From: Ophiocordyceps camponoti-saundersi (nom. inval.)
Taxonomy: Eukaryota > Ascomycota > Sordariomycetes > Hypocreales > Ophiocordycipitaceae
Direction of reading: 5' to 3'
Assembly (NCBI GenBank): GCA_003339415.1
Contig: PDHQ01000070.1
Location: 62,001 to 126,000 of the forward strand
DNA: 64,000 nucleotides
Shown here: one piece after another, positions 36,562 to 47,012 of the stretch
How positions within the stretch are numbered: the first letter of the stretch is position 1
Layout: each line of letters opens with the position of its first letter
The notes under the pieces: model-generated
The model's database searches: none
What the model saw: the letters and a program-made list of their open reading frames with translations, nothing else
Told to the model about the DNA's origin: nothing
Made by a program: the position numbers and the translations under genes

Positions 36562-38599
36562 TCATTGAGGTCCCATCCTGAAGCTGGGAGGGGCACCACC
36601 GCCACCCGCCAGCTTGGCCGCCAGCTTGGGGTACTTCTCCGACACCAAGACCTGCGTCCTCGTCGCTTCGGCGTACGAAAGGGCGTTGACCATCTCACCC
36701 TCGGTGCGAGAAAGGTCTGCCGCGCGCTCAAAGTATTTGACGGCCTCAGTGACGTTGTTCTGCTGGAGGAGAAGCTGTGCCATAGTGGCGACGGCGATAT
36801 CGCACTCGGGATCGACTACGTAGTCTTGATCAGCCCGCAACTCACGTCGGGGGGGGAAGGGCGGGAGAGGGCAAGTATACTCACTGATGAGGGCCTTTTG
36901 GCAGATCTTCTGTGGCTCATCAAAGTCCTGCTTCCAGTGGAAGAGGGCGAGCGCCTTGTTGATGAGGGGAAGCACGTTGATGGCCATGGGCTTAGACTGC
37001 TTCTCCAACTCCATGGCCGTGTCAAACTTTTCAATTGCCTCGACGAAGTTGCCCTGGTCGAGTAGCAGCTCGCCATAGTAATTGTAGACGTCGGGCGCCT
37101 TGGGGAAATTCTTGGTGCAGCGGCGGAAGGTGGCCATGGACGAGGCAATGGAGCCCATCTTGTACTGCGTCACGCCCAGCTGGATGTGGGAGTAGATGAA
37201 GTCCTTGTCCAGATCGATAGACTTCTGGTAGTCCTTCTGGGCCTCCGACAGGTCGCCCTTGATGAAGCTTGCCTGCGCGCGGTGGTAGAAGAGATCGGGA
37301 TCGTTGCTGTGGTGCGCAAAAGCCTTGGAGAACTCGGCGTCGGCCTTGTCGAGCTCGCCGAGCTCGAGGCTGATGCTGGCGCGCTTAATGTAGCTTTGGA
37401 TCATGCCAGGGTCGAGCTGGATACTGCGCTCAAAGTCTTTGATGGCGTCGGCGGTGTTGCCGACCAGGGTGCGCATGGTGCCTCTCAAGTTAAGAGCCAG
37501 AGCTTCATGCTCACCGAGGCCGCCGAGCTCCAAGGCCTTTTCGAACGCTAGACGCGCCTCCTCGTAACCTTCGGCCGTCTGCTTGTCGAGACAGCGAAGA
37601 CCCAGCTGCAGCTGTCCAATACCCTGGTCCGAATCAAGATCTACCGTGTCGTCGAGCCCGGCGGGGCGCGGCTTTTGGCGGAAGCTCTGGAGATAGTTAC
37701 CGACGAAGACGGGGCTGGGCAGCTTGGTGGGCCTCGACGCCATCATTTCCTTGGCTCGTTGCTCGGCGATGATCTTGAGAAGCCTCTCCACGGCTTGGGC
37801 CGTCGAGTCGGACTTGAAACTGTCGATGATGCACGAGGCCGTGAAGTCGAGCAGAGCATCCGCGTACTTCTTCTGGTGCTCGTAAGCGGTGGCGCGACGG
37901 TTGATAGCTTTGATGTAATACGGGTCCATAGAGACGGCAGCCGTGGTATCCTCGACGACCTTGTCCCATTCACTCATGGCGCTATAGCAGGCGGCGCGAT
38001 TGGAGTAGAAGACGGGGTCGGGCTTGCAGAGGATGGCGCGGGAGTAGAGATCAATGGCCCGATTGTAGGCCTTGTCGCCATAAGCTTTGTTGCCGGCCTG
38101 CTTGAGCTTGGCAGCGAAGGCTTCACGCTCTTGTTGCGTCAGGCTCGTCACCGATGTCGCATCGACCTCGGGCAGCTCCGAGTCGCTCTCGACGGTGGCG
38201 GCAGCGGCGGTGGTTGTCGCGGCCGAAGAGGACTTTGTGGTAGTCGAGGCCGTCTCCGCAGCTTTTCGCTCGGCCTCTTTCCGCTTCCGCCTCTCCTTCT
38301 TGCTGAGTTTAGGGGACGAATCTGTCTTGGACTATTCATGCACGCGACAGTCAGCGACAGGAACCTTTTTTAGGGATAAAAGGCCATAGGAGGATCGAAA
38401 AGGGGAACATTACCGCGTCAGAGCCGAGATAGTAGACGACGCCAGCGCCGGTGACGACGACGGCGACGCCAGCAATAGTGTAAACCACGACCTTGTTTTC
38501 CGAAACCCACGAGGCCAGGCGGTTCCACGTCGAGGGGGGAGGTTCGAGGACGATGCCAGCCGTCGGGCCGGGCGGCATCGACGGAGCAGGACTAGCCAT
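36562..38599 (-). CDS. TOM70: Mitochondrial import receptor Tom70
   Basis: Three exons on the minus strand: 38599-38414, 38331-36885 and 36815-36562, with introns of 82 bp (GTAATG..ATAG) and 69 bp (GTGAGT..GTAG), give 628 residues. The second acceptor was chosen because it yields [13 protein letters not shown], the family sequence. Residues 1-36 are followed by one membrane anchor (about 37-57, [21 protein letters not shown]), a Lys/Arg- and Ser/Thr-rich linker, then TPR repeats: an amino-terminal cluster from [20 protein letters not shown] and a carboxyl-terminal series to the end. Tom70 sits in the outer mitochondrial membrane, receives Hsp70/Hsp90-bound carrier preproteins and passes them to the TOM pore. 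Length is close to that of known Tom70 proteins. It shares a divergent promoter with the PLP-enzyme gene. Confidence 0.96.
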
Positions 38600-38965
38600 G
38601 CTGCAGAGAGGAGCTCCGGATAAGAAAAATACAGGGAGAGTGTCGGATCAGGAGATGGAAGCGCGTAGGAGCGCGTAAAAGAGGGCAGCAATGGCGGCCA
38701 AAAGGACGAACTCAACGGATGATTGATGGGGGGGGGGAGGAAAAAGCTGCTTCTAGCCTCCCCAATTCTGATAGTGATAGCGTCTCCTGATAAGAATTAT
38801 TCCGGTGTCCCGTCCCCCGGCCCGGGATGAAAGCCACAGCCGTAGCCACAGCCACAGGCTCACAGCCCCCACTGCGGCAAACCAGGTACGGACCGCACAA
38901 CAACCAGGTCTTCGCCGCACTCACAGCCATGTTCTCCTTCGCAGGCTCTCAGCAAGACACTTGAC
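38600..38965. promoter_or_regulatory. Shared divergent promoter, TOM70 / PLP-enzyme gene
   Basis: 366 bp between two divergent start codons (TOM70 at 38599, PLP enzyme at 38966). It includes a G-run (38730-38738) and GCCACAG-type direct repeats (about 38,830-38,860). No TATA box is evident. Both transcription units must start here, so co-regulation is possible but not shown. Confidence 0.6.
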
Positions 38966-39843
38966 ATGTCCGAGGCTCCTTTCTGCCTGCTGACCTCGCT
39001 GCGGCACGACGTTTCTCTCGAGCGTGTCTTTATCGGAGACTCGCTTCACCCTGGATGGAACTACAATCACAAATCGCCCTTATACATGCTCGACTTTCAT
39101 AGAGATCGCCTCTTAAGAGCAGCCAAGCACTGGCAATGGACCAAGGCTGTGGAGAAGCTATCTGGTGATGAGGCTCTCCGTGAGCTAGCTCGTATGGCCC
39201 AAGATGCCGCCGTCGACACAACAAAGCCGCAACGTCTTCGCATTCTCGTCGACAGCCAGGGCACCGTCACCTTCGAGAAATTCGACACGCCAAGCCAGCC
39301 GCTAGAGAATTTATATCCCCGCCTACTCGCCCCGCCGGGCTTGATGGTGGGCCCGGGCGAGCCCCCCCACCCCTCCTTTGACCTGGTCGTCGACGACGGC
39401 GCCACCCAGCGGTCCGAGTTTACACACTTCAAGACCACCCGACGAGCTGTATACGATGCCGCGCGCCAGAGAGCTGGTATCAAACCGGGAGACCTGAAGG
39501 AGGTTCTCATTCTAAACGCAGATGACAGTTCTGTCATGGAGGGTAGCATCACGACACCTTACTTTTGGCGTCGCGGCAGATGGGTCACGCCGCCAGTCTC
39601 TCCGAGCTTCAGCTTCAACGAGGGCAGCGGCGGCCATGATGGTACTTCGAGGCGTTGGGCTTTGGAACGGTGCGTGTCGCCTCCTCTGACTCAATACTGG
39701 TGGTGCTAATTTGTACAACCTCAAGCGGCCTGGCAGTCGAAGAAGCTGTTGTCGTTGACTCCTTGGAAGATGGCGAGAAATGCTGGATTAGCAACGGCGT
39801 GAGTGGCTTTCAAAGGGCTGTCGTCCACAGGAGAGTCACATGA
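38966..39843 (+). CDS. Aminodeoxychorismate lyase-like PLP enzyme (fold-type IV)
   Basis: Exons 38966-39669 and 39726-39843 with a 56-bp intron (GTGCGT...CAAG) give 273 residues. Splicing joins WALER to GLAVEEAVVVDSLEDGEKCW, the expected carboxyl end; without it the frame stops early. The likely PLP-binding lysine is K156 in FTHFKTTRR, and E192 in SVMEGSITTPYFWR is the conserved glutamate of fold-type IV aminotransferase-like enzymes. Aminodeoxychorismate lyase (EC 4.1.3.38) releases pyruvate to give p-aminobenzoate for folate. Yeast Abz2 is the functional counterpart, but the family also contains D-amino-acid and branched-chain aminotransferases, so the substrate is inferred. No targeting signal is apparent. 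It is divergent from TOM70 and convergent with the SulP gene. Confidence 0.85.
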
Positions 39844-40177
39844 GGGACTGGCGTATGTGTCTCCTCGAGGACCATTCATCTGTTCCTACGCAATGCCCAA
39901 GTAAGCCCCTGCGCGAAGTCGATGAACAGCCTGATCTTTGGTTCTCACAACGCATGCAGCTTCAAAATTGTGAGACGCGAGGCCATTCACGACTCACAAA
40001 CCGCAACTGATGATTATGCTATAAATCATCGCTTCAAGCAGTAACTCTATCAATTATGATAATGCAGACTCCAGGCGCCCAGACATGCAGAAGTTCAAAT
40101 ACAACGCGCTGATATCAACGTCGCCTCATCAAGCACAACACGCACTCTTTCGCGCCGAGGCTCTCCTCGTTGGACCG
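39844..40177. other. Convergent intergenic region
   Basis: 334 bp between the stop codons of the PLP enzyme and the SulP transporter. It contains moderately AT-rich sequence (39,995-40,065) that may hold polyadenylation signals. Nothing else seen. Confidence 0.6.
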
Positions 40178-42660
40178 CTAATCCCGCACGCTGCCACTGT
40201 TACCGCTCCGCCTGCCGATGCTCTCCTCATACTCGGTCCAGCGCAGCGCCTCCTCGACGTCCATGACAAAGTGGGACTCACCGCCGCAGAGGTCGACGAT
40301 GCCGCTGCGCTCCAAGAGATGCCAGGTGGGGTGATTTCGTCGGGCCGGCCCGCGCGAGAAAAAGACGCGGACGCCTCGGAGGCGGTAGCCGCGAACAATC
40401 TCCTCAAGTACCTGTGTTCCGGAGCCGTCGATGGAGGTGACGCCGTGAATGTCGAAGATGATGTTGCTGTTGGACTCCTGGCTTCGAATGCGCGGCAGCG
40501 CCGGATGCGCCTCGGCCGTACCGTACAACTCGAGGCGCCTCAGTCGCGCCTTGAGCTCACCCGTGTTGGCAAATGTCAGCGGTTCCGGAATCTTGACAAT
40601 CAGGCAGCCCTCGATGAATTCGAGGCTACGGTGATGGTCCGACTCGGCATTCTCGAACCGGTTCGTGCCCGGGATTCGGCCCAAGATCTGGATCCTCGGC
40701 CGGGTGCTGTGCTTGATGACTAGCAGCAGCGAGATGCCGACCCCGAGTGCTATGCCGAGGGCGAGCGAATAGAAGATGGTGGAGAGGAAGATGATGGCCA
40801 TGAGCAGCAACTCCTTCCAACCGCGGATGCGCACGAAGAATAAGATGTCGTGTGGCGCTTCTTCTATCAGCGACCAGGCTACGACGGAAATCATGGACGA
40901 AAGCACCGGTTTCTACGTGCCGTTCCGAGTCAGCCATGTCTCCCCCCTTTCCTACCTCTTTTTTTTTCAAAACTCGAGCGCCGGAACACACTAACCGGCA
41001 GGTAGTAAAACTCTGGTAGGAGGAATAAGACGGACAACAGAGATATCAGGCTCAGGAAGATGGAGCTCATGGGACTCTTGCCGCCCGTCGACTTGTTCAC
41101 CTTGCTCCGGCCGTAACCACCAAAGGCGGGCAGACTCATGAAGCTGGCGCCGACCAGATTGGCGACACCCAGGGCGATCATCTCGCGGTTGGCGCTCAGT
41201 TCCATGCCCTGGATTGTGTCGCTGCCCCCCAAGCTCTTGGCCGCTACGGACGACTCGAAGAAGCCAAGCAGGGCGATGAGGAAGGAGGTGGACATGGCGT
41301 CACGAATGTGCCGCATATGGACAAGCTGGAAGGGCCAGCGGAAGGCGAAGAGGTTGCCCGTAGCCGACTTGACCTCGCCCAAGATTTCGACGCCCTGCTC
41401 GTCCCAGCGCAGCTGAGCGCAGAGGATGGCGGAGGCAGCGACGATGAGAAAGCGGTCAGGAATGAAGACGACAGAGGGAAAGCGTGGCTCTAGCCGCCTC
41501 TTGAGTTCACTGATTGGGGAGATCAGACGGTTCGTTAGTCCCGCCTTGCGAGAGAGGACATGGTGGGTGTCTCGGTAATTCTCACCGGCAAATCATAATG
41601 ACGAGAAAGCTGACGAGGGAAATGGCAAGTGTCAACATGTGAGCCTTGTTTGCATTCCCGAGGATGAAGCGAATCTTGTCGACGCTGCTACCGTGGCTTA
41701 CGCCCATCTCGTCGGCGAGCTCGACGAGCCCCAACTCGGGCACCAGCTGGTCGACGGCGATGACGAAGCCGACGGCACTAATGAAGCCTCGCAAGAAGGG
41801 CCGGCTTAGGACGCTGTCGAGGAAACCCAGCCTCGCGATGCCGGCGATGAGGACGGTGGCGCCGGCCATACCTGCGACGACGCCGCATATCTGAGCGTGC
41901 AGCAAGGCGTCGTCCTCGTGGCCGTGGTCGGAGTCGAGGCTGTGGCGGACGACGCTTCCGACCAAAAGGGAGCCAGCCGCCTCGGGGCCGACGACCATCT
42001 GCGGACAAGAGCCGAGAAGGGCGTATATGAAGGGGTTGAAGACGAACGAGTATAGACCGTGGATGGGCGGCACGTGGCTGAGGTTGGAGGCTAGAGAGAG
42101 GGCCATGGGTAGATAGAAGGAAGCCATGGTCAGGGCCGCGACAAAGTCGCCCTTGAGATAATGAAGCCTATACTGGCCGATCCAGTTGAAGAATGGGACG
42201 TAGTAAGCCAGATACCTTTTTATTCGGGAAAGGGGGGTGATGCCCTCGATCAGCAAGACGATGTAGGGAGATTTGCGGGGGGGAAGGGGGCAGAGCAGCC
42301 AACTGACATGAGCGGAGTGAAGCGAAAGCCGGCCTGCTCAGCCAGGCGATGACTCTGGTCCATCTTGCGAGTGCGCATCCGACTTCGCAGCCACCTCTTC
42401 CAGTCGTCGGCAGCCGAGGCGGCACTATCGACGGAAGCGACGGTATCCCCGCTACGCGATCCATTAGGCGGGCTCGCGGGCCGAGGGCTGAACGTGCCGT
42501 GACGAGAGCGAGGCAAAAGGTAGCCGGGCAGCGCAGCGCGAACCAGCGGCGTCGACTCGCCGGCAGCGGAGGAGGAGGAGTCGGCCATGGGCGAAGGCGT
42601 CTGGCTACGGCGATCGAAGACGCCAGATGAGCCTCCGTTGGGAGGACGATTGCCGCTCAT
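40178..42660 (-). CDS. SulP-family anion transporter with STAS domain (SLC26-like, Vsb1/YGR125W type)
   Basis: Four exons on the minus strand: 42660-42308, 42215-41586, 41509-40996 and 40912-40178, with introns of 92, 76 and 83 bp, give 743 residues. The first junction (GTCAGT..AAAAG) yields FTPLMYLAYYVPFFNWI in frame. A disordered Ser/Pro/Arg-rich amino end (1-117) precedes the multi-span SulP membrane domain (about 118-565, with GDFVAALTMASFYLPMALS and GSCPQMVVGPEAAGSLLVG) and a carboxyl-terminal STAS domain (about 575-720, IIFDIHGVTSIDGSGTQVLE). SulP proteins carry sulfate, bicarbonate or related anions. The sequence resembles the fungal group around yeast YGR125W/Vsb1, reported in the vacuolar membrane and linked to basic amino acid storage, more than the sulfate permeases Sul1/Sul2. 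The subgroup and substrate are inferred. An in-frame TTG upstream is not a credible start. Confidence 0.92.
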
Positions 42661-43618
42661 TCTAACGGTTTGACGAGAGGAAGAAGAAGAAGAAGAAGAA
42701 GTGAATTCGGGGTCTTCATGAGTGAGAGCGGGGGAACAAGCCAATGGTCAGCCATCCGGCTTTCTTCCTTCGGCACAATCCGCGTCGGGGCGCTTTGAGA
42801 AATGGAGGTCACAGGGTGTAGGAAAAAAAAGTCACGAGCGGTCCCCTTTTTGCCGCGTCGCGGAGGGGGGAAGCGGCGCGAAGAAGAAAAAAAGGGTTCA
42901 AGCAAGAGTCAGACGACCTACCCTATACTTTTACCGCAGCGTTTCCTTTGGCCGCTTTCCGCTAGCATGTGGCTTACGGGTCCCCGGATCCGAAACTGGC
43001 GCTCGGGCAAGGGTGAGACGGAAGCAGCCGTTTCGTCGGGAGTTGGGGGAGACTTGTTGGATGATGAGATGATGTTTTAGTTTGTTATGGTGAGGATGAA
43101 GATGAAGATGATGAAGATGATTAGGTAGTTGGAGGGCGTTGATTGGGAAGGGAACGTCACGTGGTTGATTGAGTTGCTGGTTGACGACTGATGGCTGTGA
43201 GATTGAATGAGTGCTTTTTTTTGTTGGTATATCATAGATGAGTGAGTTGACTGCATATCTTTTGAACGGAGCTGTTTATACATAGTAGACAAGGGAGGTG
43301 AGAACAGGTATGTTGATACGGATAGTTTGCCCTTATATTCTTACGTGCGTAGGTACGTATGAGGTTGCTAAACATGTGAGAATACGATTACAGCATAAGC
43401 CTAGTCTTGCCTGTAAGGGAACAAGCCACTTTCTGATGTTGACGGTGATGAGTCTTGACCATTTCAACACTCATGTGCATACATACATACATACATTCTA
43501 TCGCTTACGCGAAAGAAACAGAAACTACCACAGTTACAAAAGAAGCGATAAGGAGAAGATGAAAAGAAAGACTTCTCACGCCTCCAAGTCATCCCTCGAC
43601 CGCAACACAGCCTTCTCA
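42661..43618. other. Intergenic: SulP promoter and thiolase 3' end
   Basis: 958 bp between two tandem minus-strand genes. A (TTC/GAA)n tract lies just upstream of the SulP start (about 42,673-42,702). Further left are GATGAA repeats (about 43,090-43,122), a CATA tetranucleotide tract (43478-43496) and one TACGGATA octamer (43317-43324). No gene seen. Confidence 0.6.
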
Positions 43619-45121
43619 TCAAGCCTCATTCACAAATATACCCGCAGCCCCCATCCCGGTACCAACACACATAGAAACCATCAGCATCTTCCCGCGCCTG
43701 CGCCTAAGCTCGCTCAAGCCGGTGACGATGAGCCTGACGCCGGTAGCGCCGAGGGGGTGACCGAGGGCGACGGCGCCGCCTCGAGGGTTCATCTTCTCCC
43801 AGTCGAGGCCGAGGGCGTCACGGCAGTAGACGGCCATGGAGGAAAAGGCCTCGTTGATCTCGACCACGTCCATGTCGTTCAGCGAGAGGTTGTGCTGAGA
43901 TAGGAGCTTGGGGATCGCGTACGTCGGCCCGATGCCCATTATTCGAGGGGGGAGACCGGCTGTCGTCGAGCCTACGTACTTGGCTAGGATGGGCTGGTTG
44001 AGTTTCCGGGCCGTGGATCGCTTCATTAGTAGTAAGGCGGCGGCTGATGAGGAACGTGAGTCTTTATAGTCTTGCCGTTTCCCCCAGAAAGAAGGTCTCT
44101 CACCTCCGTCCGTCACCTGGCTGGCGTTACCACCCGTCGTGCAATCCCCCCACTGAGGAAAGGCAGGCCGAATACCACTCAGAGCCTGCAGCGTCGTCCC
44201 GGCCCTCACGCCCTCATCACGCTCAAGCGTCACCTCCTTCCACCCCCCATCCGGGCCTTTAATCCTCGTAGCAATCGGCACAATCTCATCAGCAAAGAGG
44301 CCATCCTTCTGCGCCTTCTCAGCCCTAGAGAAGCTCTCGAGCGCATATTTATCCATAGCAAGACGACCGACTCCGAAATCACGACTGACGTTTTCGCTCG
44401 TCCACCCCATCGGCTGCGTGCTATCCACAGCCTCAGAGCTCAGACTCAAGACAGCCTCGTCCAGCATCTTCGTCCCCCTGTCCCCGCCGTGGGTCATGCT
44501 CTCGGCGCCGCAGGCGATGCCTACCTGGATCGAGTCGCAGGCGATGGCGCGCGCGAGGTCGACCGTCGCCGAGAGGCCTGAGGCGCAGAGCCGGTTGATG
44601 GTGCAGCAGGATTGGCTGTTGGGGAAGCCGGCGGCTAGGGCGGCCGCTCGGAGCTTGTAAGTGGCCTTGTCATCGGAGACCTGATTGTTTATAAGAAGAA
44701 AGGGTAAGTTTCTGAAGTTGGATAGACAGAAGTTGGATAGAAAGAAAAGGGGGGGGAGAGATGGATGGAAAGAAATAATCGTTACGTTTCCCATGACGAT
44801 GTCTTCAACGAGCGCCGGATCGATTCCGCTGCGGGTTTTCACCTCCTTGAGAAGGCTGTAGATGATGAATTCCAGGCTGGTGTCCTTGAAGCCGCCCTTG
44901 CCAGCCTTGGTCAAGGGCGTGCGAATGGCCAAGGTGATGACGACATCGTCGTCCTTTTGCGCCTGGCTATTCAGGTCGCAGCAAGGGTCAACAGTGGTTA
45001 CTTGGAGAGGGGGGGGCAAAAGGGGATAACTAGGTATGTAGCTGCACGAAACATACACGTTGCTCAGCGCTGACCCGGGGGCCAGGTGCTTGATGATGGA
45101 GCCGATGCGTTCGACGGCCAT
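43619..45121 (-). CDS. POT1: Peroxisomal 3-ketoacyl-CoA thiolase (acetyl-CoA C-acyltransferase)
   Basis: Four exons on the minus strand, 45121-45059, 44962-44786, 44680-44104 and 44043-43619, with introns of 96, 105 and 60 bp, give 413 residues. All three introns leave the long frame open, so a naive reading gives 500 residues with three insertions that no thiolase has. The amino end carries a PTS2 signal, R5-I6-x5-H12-L13. Catalytic residues are visible: nucleophile C112 in NRLCASGL, H368 in GGAVALGHPLGATG and C398 in SMCVGTGMG, plus NEAFSSMAV. The enzyme performs the last step of peroxisomal beta-oxidation, cleaving 3-ketoacyl-CoA to acetyl-CoA and a shortened acyl-CoA. Import would use Pex7. 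LCASGL differs slightly from the common CSSGL, so this may be a paralogue. Confidence 0.95.
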   Translation of the reverse strand: MAVERIGSIIKHLAPGSALSNVYVSCSYIPSYPLLPPPLQVTTVDPCCDLNSQAQKDDDVVITLAIRTPLTKAGKGGFKDTSLEFIIYSLLKEVKTRSGIDPALVEDIVMGNVTIISFHPSLPPLFFLSNFCLSNFRNLPFLLINNQVSDDKATYKLRAAALAAGFPNSQSCCTINRLCASGLSATVDLARAIACDSIQVGIACGAESMTHGGDRGTKMLDEAVLSLSSEAVDSTQPMGWTSENVSRDFGVGRLAMDKYALESFSRAEKAQKDGLFADEIVPIATRIKGPDGGWKEVTLERDEGVRAGTTLQALSGIRPAFPQWGDCTTGGNASQVTDGGERPSFWGKRQDYKDSRSSSAAALLLMKRSTARKLNQPILAKYVGSTTAGLPPRIMGIGPTYAIPKLLSQHNLSLNDMDVVEINEAFSSMAVYCRDALGLDWEKMNPRGGAVALGHPLGATGVRLIVTGLSELRRRRGKMLMVSMCVGTGMGAAGIFVNEA

Positions 45122-47012
45122 GGTTAGAGGCGGGGCCAGGTATGATATTCCTCACGACAAGGGCTCTCGGTGGATATGCGTATGTATGGAGTTGTGTAGA
45201 TGTAGTCTACTGAAGCCGAGGTTGACGCTTATCCCGCCCTCGCCTCGGCTTTCAAGGCGATGGGTGTACGAATAGTACGATGCAGTTTTGAAACATTCAT
45301 AATGCCGCATTCTGTGTAATCCCGTACCTACATACATAGGCTGAAGCACATTACTACTCCGTATGGATTTACGTCCCACGGATATGATGAATTCCGCAGC
45401 GTGTGTAATGACTCGGTAGTGACTGAGCAATACCTTCACTGACTGGATGTACGGATAGTACATACCTAGGTAAGTATGGAATCCAGCATGCCTTCAAGTC
45501 CAGACATCCAGCTTGCGTCTCCCAATCTATGATAGAGAAAGAGACTAGAAGAATAAACCAATTCAATGTCAACGACGAGAATAAAGTAGGTAGCTATGCT
45601 TTTCCCCCTTCCCCCTCCTCACTCCTTTTCTCCTCCTCCTCCTCCTCCTTATCCCATCATCTACTTCAAGTCTTCAACTCCTTCTCACCCCAACACATCC
45701 TCAACGAAGAGAACCGGGCACATCACAGCCCATCTACCAACCTCTACAGAGTACCAACACAGCAAAGTAAACGCACACTCACTCACTCACCCCTAGAAAC
45801 CCCCCCAAAAAGACAACCATCAACTTCAAAGCCGTAGAAGAAAAGAACAAGTCAAGATTATAAATTAGCCGTCCTATCTTCACTGCCATCATCCCTCTCT
45901 CTCCATCCCTCCAATCATTCCAACCGCCCCTCATCATCTCTCACCCACAAGCAGCAAACCCCCCTTCCACATCACCTCACCACACTCTCAACATCCCTTC
46001 TTCCCCCTCCCTTCCCATCAACCCCAAATCCATCACCACAGAAAGAATGCTCAGAACACAAACAAACCAAGAGTGAGGGCAGAAGACAACACGGCAAAGA
46101 ACAAAAAAGAAATTCCAAACCCCAAGAACAACAGCACATCTTTAATAGCAAAAAAAAAAAAGAAGAGCAGAACGACAACCCAAAAATCTCGATCCTCTCT
46201 TTTTTTTTTCTGTGTGTCAAAGATGCCCAAACAATGAAGACTGAAAAAAAAAGGGTATAATATGCCTCGAAAAGAGATATAAAAAAAAGAACAAGTCTCG
46301 AGAAAAAAAAAGGGGGGGCCAAAGGGGGAACAGAAGAGCATCCCCATGGATAACACGGTAAAAGATGATGACGATGATGATGATAAAAAACAGAAAGAAC
46401 TTGACATCCAAGAAAAGGGCAAAAAAAAAAACACATTTCATTCCTCCGGCTATAGAAAAATTGATAAGAAAAAAAAAAGGAGAAAATAGGCCATTTCCCG
46501 AGGAAGACGATCATGGCGGAATGACGAAAAAAAGGGGGGGGGGGGGTTAGAAAAAAAAAAGGGCTAGACGCGAGAAAGAAATGAAGCGAGAAAAACAAAG
46601 GCATTTGGGGGCCGTGAAAAGAGAAAAGGCCAGGGAGAAGAAAGAGAAGAAGAAAAGAATGATGTGAAGAAAAAAAAGATCCGGCGTCATTCATGGTCGC
46701 TCAGTCAAGTAGAAGATTGCCAGTGGGAGTCGGTCATGGTGGGTGAGCAGGTAGCCCCAGCCTTGATTGGCCTGTCCTCCCTCCTCCCCCCTTCTCTCAT
46801 TCCCTCTGACCCCCCTCCTCCTCCTCAGCCTCTCATCACACCCCCCCCCCCCTCTCCCTTTCTCCGCTCCTTGGCCCCTGTCACCCAGAGATTCCCCTCC
46901 CCTCCTGTTTCTAAACCACCTGACTGTATAGCGTGAGCTCATGAGACTCTGTCATGTCGAATCACTGTGTCATTTTTCTTCTTTTGTTTCTCTTTATAGC
47001 TTCTTCCTTCTT
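45122..47012. other. Intergenic: thiolase promoter and 3' region of the Medusa gene
   Basis: 1,891 bp. The thiolase-proximal part has a TACGGATA octamer (45450-45457) and a TTAGGTATG/CATACCTAGG-type palindromic patch (45460-45475). From about 46,050 to 46,680 the plus strand is extremely purine-rich with A-runs, so on the coding strand it is a pyrimidine tract downstream of the Medusa stop. Long frames there (for example 45,972-46,694, minus) are Phe/Ser low-complexity artefacts. A C-run sits at 46841-46852. Confidence 0.6.

Noticed and set aside
36562..38151. TOM70 starting inside the large exon at 38151
   Set aside because: The codon is GTG, and this would remove the membrane anchor. A spliced upstream exon supplies an ATG and the anchor in frame.
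42658..42744. Earlier in-frame start for the SulP gene at 42744
   Set aside because: The codon at 42744 is TTG. The first ATG in frame is at 42660, and the intervening stretch is a serine run encoded by a microsatellite.
45972..46694. 240-residue Phe/Ser/Cys-rich frame on the minus strand
   Set aside because: It is the translation of a polypurine/polypyrimidine tract, with no domain and no codon structure.
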